From positions 1 through 64,000 of the forward strand of contig NZ_JBQJIK010000005.1 in assembly GCF_052078665.1 (NCBI RefSeq): a DNA stretch of 64,000 nucleotides. The letters are read 5' to 3'. The notes beneath the pieces were generated by a model. That model searched no databases and had not been told where the DNA came from. It worked only from the letters and a program-made list of their open reading frames with translations. Both the position numbers and the translations under genes were made by a program. This DNA comes from Inquilinus sp052078665 (GTDB lineage Bacteria; Pseudomonadota; Alphaproteobacteria; DSM-16000; Inquilinaceae). This document shows, piece after piece, positions 62,945 through 64,000 of the stretch; positions within the stretch are counted from its first letter, which is position 1, and every line of letters starts with the position of its first letter.

Positions 62945-64000
62945 ATGAGCGAGATCGAGGGGCTTCGCCCCTGCCTGTTGGCGCCGATTCCGGAACTGAG
63001 CGAAGCCGTCGACCTGCTGAGCCAAGCTGTGGACGGCTTGCTTGCGGGCGACGAAGATCTCGCCCGCGACCGTATCCGCCGCGCGGACGTGCCCGTGATC
63101 CATGCCTGGGCGTCGCGGATTATGGGAAGCGTCGATGACGAGATCCACCGGTATCGGCCAGCGGCGGGCCTGGCCGCGCCTGTCACGCGAGTGGTGCAGC
63201 GAATGCCGGGGATTTCGGCCCAGGCCGCGATCTACGCGCGTGACGGATATCGCTGCCGGTTCTGCGGCTGTCGGGTTGTGCTGCCGACGGTGCGGCCGGC
63301 CATGACGGCGAGGCTTCCGGACTCCATTCGCTGGGGCAGCACCAATGTCGAGCGCCACGCGGCCTTCTTCGCCCTGACCGCGACGATCGATCACCTAGTG
63401 CCTCATGCCAAGGGCGGCGGCAACGATCCGGAGAACCTGCTGACGACCTGCCAGGCCTGCAACTTTGGGAGAAGCGATTGGCTGATCGAGGAGGTCGGGC
63501 TGATCGACCCGAGGGGCCGGCCACCGATCATCGATGACTGGGACGGGCTGATGCGGCTCACTGTCCCGAAGCGTCGCTCGGCAAGGCCAGGAAGCGCAAT
63601 CCCGACCGACCAAGCCGAGCATGTCGCTGTGGCATCAACGCCGTCTCCGGCGACAGAAGGGCACGCCGGATGGTTCTCCGACATGGATCGGGCCCTGGGA
63701 ACACCCTCCATGCGGTTGCTCGCCCTGCTGGAGGACTGCCGAGAACTCCAGGTTTCCTGGACGCTCGGCAAGGTGCTGCTGGTCAAGGTGAGCATGGGTG
63801 ATCGGATGCTCGACGTCTTCGGCATCGAGCCGGACGGCGATGTCCAGATTCCGTGGTCGATCGGCGACGAGAAGGACCGGTTCCGTGGCTTCGCCGCGAT
63901 TCTCGCCGCCGCGATCCCTGGAGCCATCGCCTACGAGACCCCAAGGATGTGGCGGGTCGGCCGTCGAGGGGGGCGGATCAGTGTTCTCGACATCCTGGAT
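62945..64000 (+). CDS. HNH endonuclease domain protein (truncated by window edge)
   Basis: The frame runs from ATG (GGAGGAT site eight bases upstream) to the last base of the window, 352 codons without a stop. An N-terminal region (1-90) is unassigned. An HNH nuclease domain follows: zinc-type pair CRFC (C104, C107), a long insert, then TIDHLVPHAKGGGNDPENLLTTCQACNFGRSD with catalytic H150, N164 and the second pair C169/C172. About 160 residues after it are unrecognised, including a region RMLDVFGIEPDGDVQIPWSIGDEKDR. Role could be defence or DNA repair, not decided by the sequence. Codon use is less extreme than in neighbours. Confidence 0.85.
   Translation, partial: MSEIEGLRPCLLAPIPELSEAVDLLSQAVDGLLAGDEDLARDRIRRADVPVIHAWASRIMGSVDDEIHRYRPAAGLAAPVTRVVQRMPGISAQAAIYARDGYRCRFCGCRVVLPTVRPAMTARLPDSIRWGSTNVERHAAFFALTATIDHLVPHAKGGGNDPENLLTTCQACNFGRSDWLIEEVGLIDPRGRPPIIDDWDGLMRLTVPKRRSARPGSAIPTDQAEHVAVASTPSPATEGHAGWFSDMDRALGTPSMRLLALLEDCRELQVSWTLGKVLLVKVSMGDRMLDVFGIEPDGDVQIPWSIGDEKDRFRGFAAILAAAIPGAIAYETPRMWRVGRRGGRISVLDILD

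Overview
The window is 64 kb of very GC-rich DNA (roughly 70% by eye) packed with single-copy chromosomal genes. It has the look of an alphaproteobacterium, most likely Rhodospirillales (Azospirillum/Inquilinus-like). That placement is an inference from gene content and layout: a tamA-tamB pair, thrC followed by an M16 peptidase, thiC under a TPP riboswitch, a full kdpFABCDE operon, a 67-residue ribosomal protein S21, and many ATGA or TGATG stop/start overlaps. I see no rRNA, tRNA, CRISPR array, prophage or insertion sequence.

Layout. 1-3626 (minus): tamB (cut by the window edge) and tamA, outer-membrane protein assembly. 3827-5647: typA/BipA GTPase. 5651-13773 (minus): an AI-2E-family membrane protein with a long C-terminal extension, three exported proteins of unknown function whose GC content falls along the stretch, rlmJ, a TPR-methyltransferase, a CHAP-domain lipoprotein and an MFS carrier. 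13934-18301 (plus): TPP riboswitch and thiC, a PhyH-type dioxygenase and a polysaccharide flippase-like protein. 18298-22114 (minus): MarR, GNAT, M16 peptidase, thrC. 22522-28113 (plus): a complete peptide/nickel-type ABC importer (binding protein, two permeases, two ATPases). 29171-35018 (plus): a TetR-HlyD-ATPase-permease-permease exporter operon in the same order as Escherichia coli cecR-ybhGFSR.

35023-39683 holds a small lipoprotein, a diguanylate cyclase, a BenE-type transporter and several small enzymes or unknowns. 39820-47863 is the potassium operon: an extra 27-codon micro-gene, then kdpF, kdpA, kdpB, kdpC and the sensor/regulator pair kdpD-kdpE. 47867-55867 is mixed housekeeping and accessory content: a vWA-like DUF1194 protein, rpsU, quinone reductase with a divergent cupin regulator, an ABA4-like/7-TM membrane pair divergent from a TetR gene, thioesterase, histone deacetylase-like hydrolase, TusA-like protein and DUF423. 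55938-58936 (minus) is a hydroxyproline-type catabolic set (GntR regulator, FAD oxidoreductase, epimerase). 59012-59682 is a higBA toxin-antitoxin pair with a perfect palindromic operator. 59899-62786 is a TetR/GH3 glycosidase divergent pair. 62945-64000 is the start of an HNH nuclease cut by the right edge.

Most local regulators sit divergently from, or at the head of, the genes they probably control, and several have visible inverted or direct repeats as candidate operators (29121-29156, 50896-50923, 52897-52946, 59721-59743, 60670-60706). I do not see a large novel defence or biosynthetic system. The least explained parts are the exported-protein stretch 7625-9973, the TetR/ABA4-like/7-TM module 51597-53585, the micro-gene ahead of kdpF, and the small ORF ahead of rpsU.
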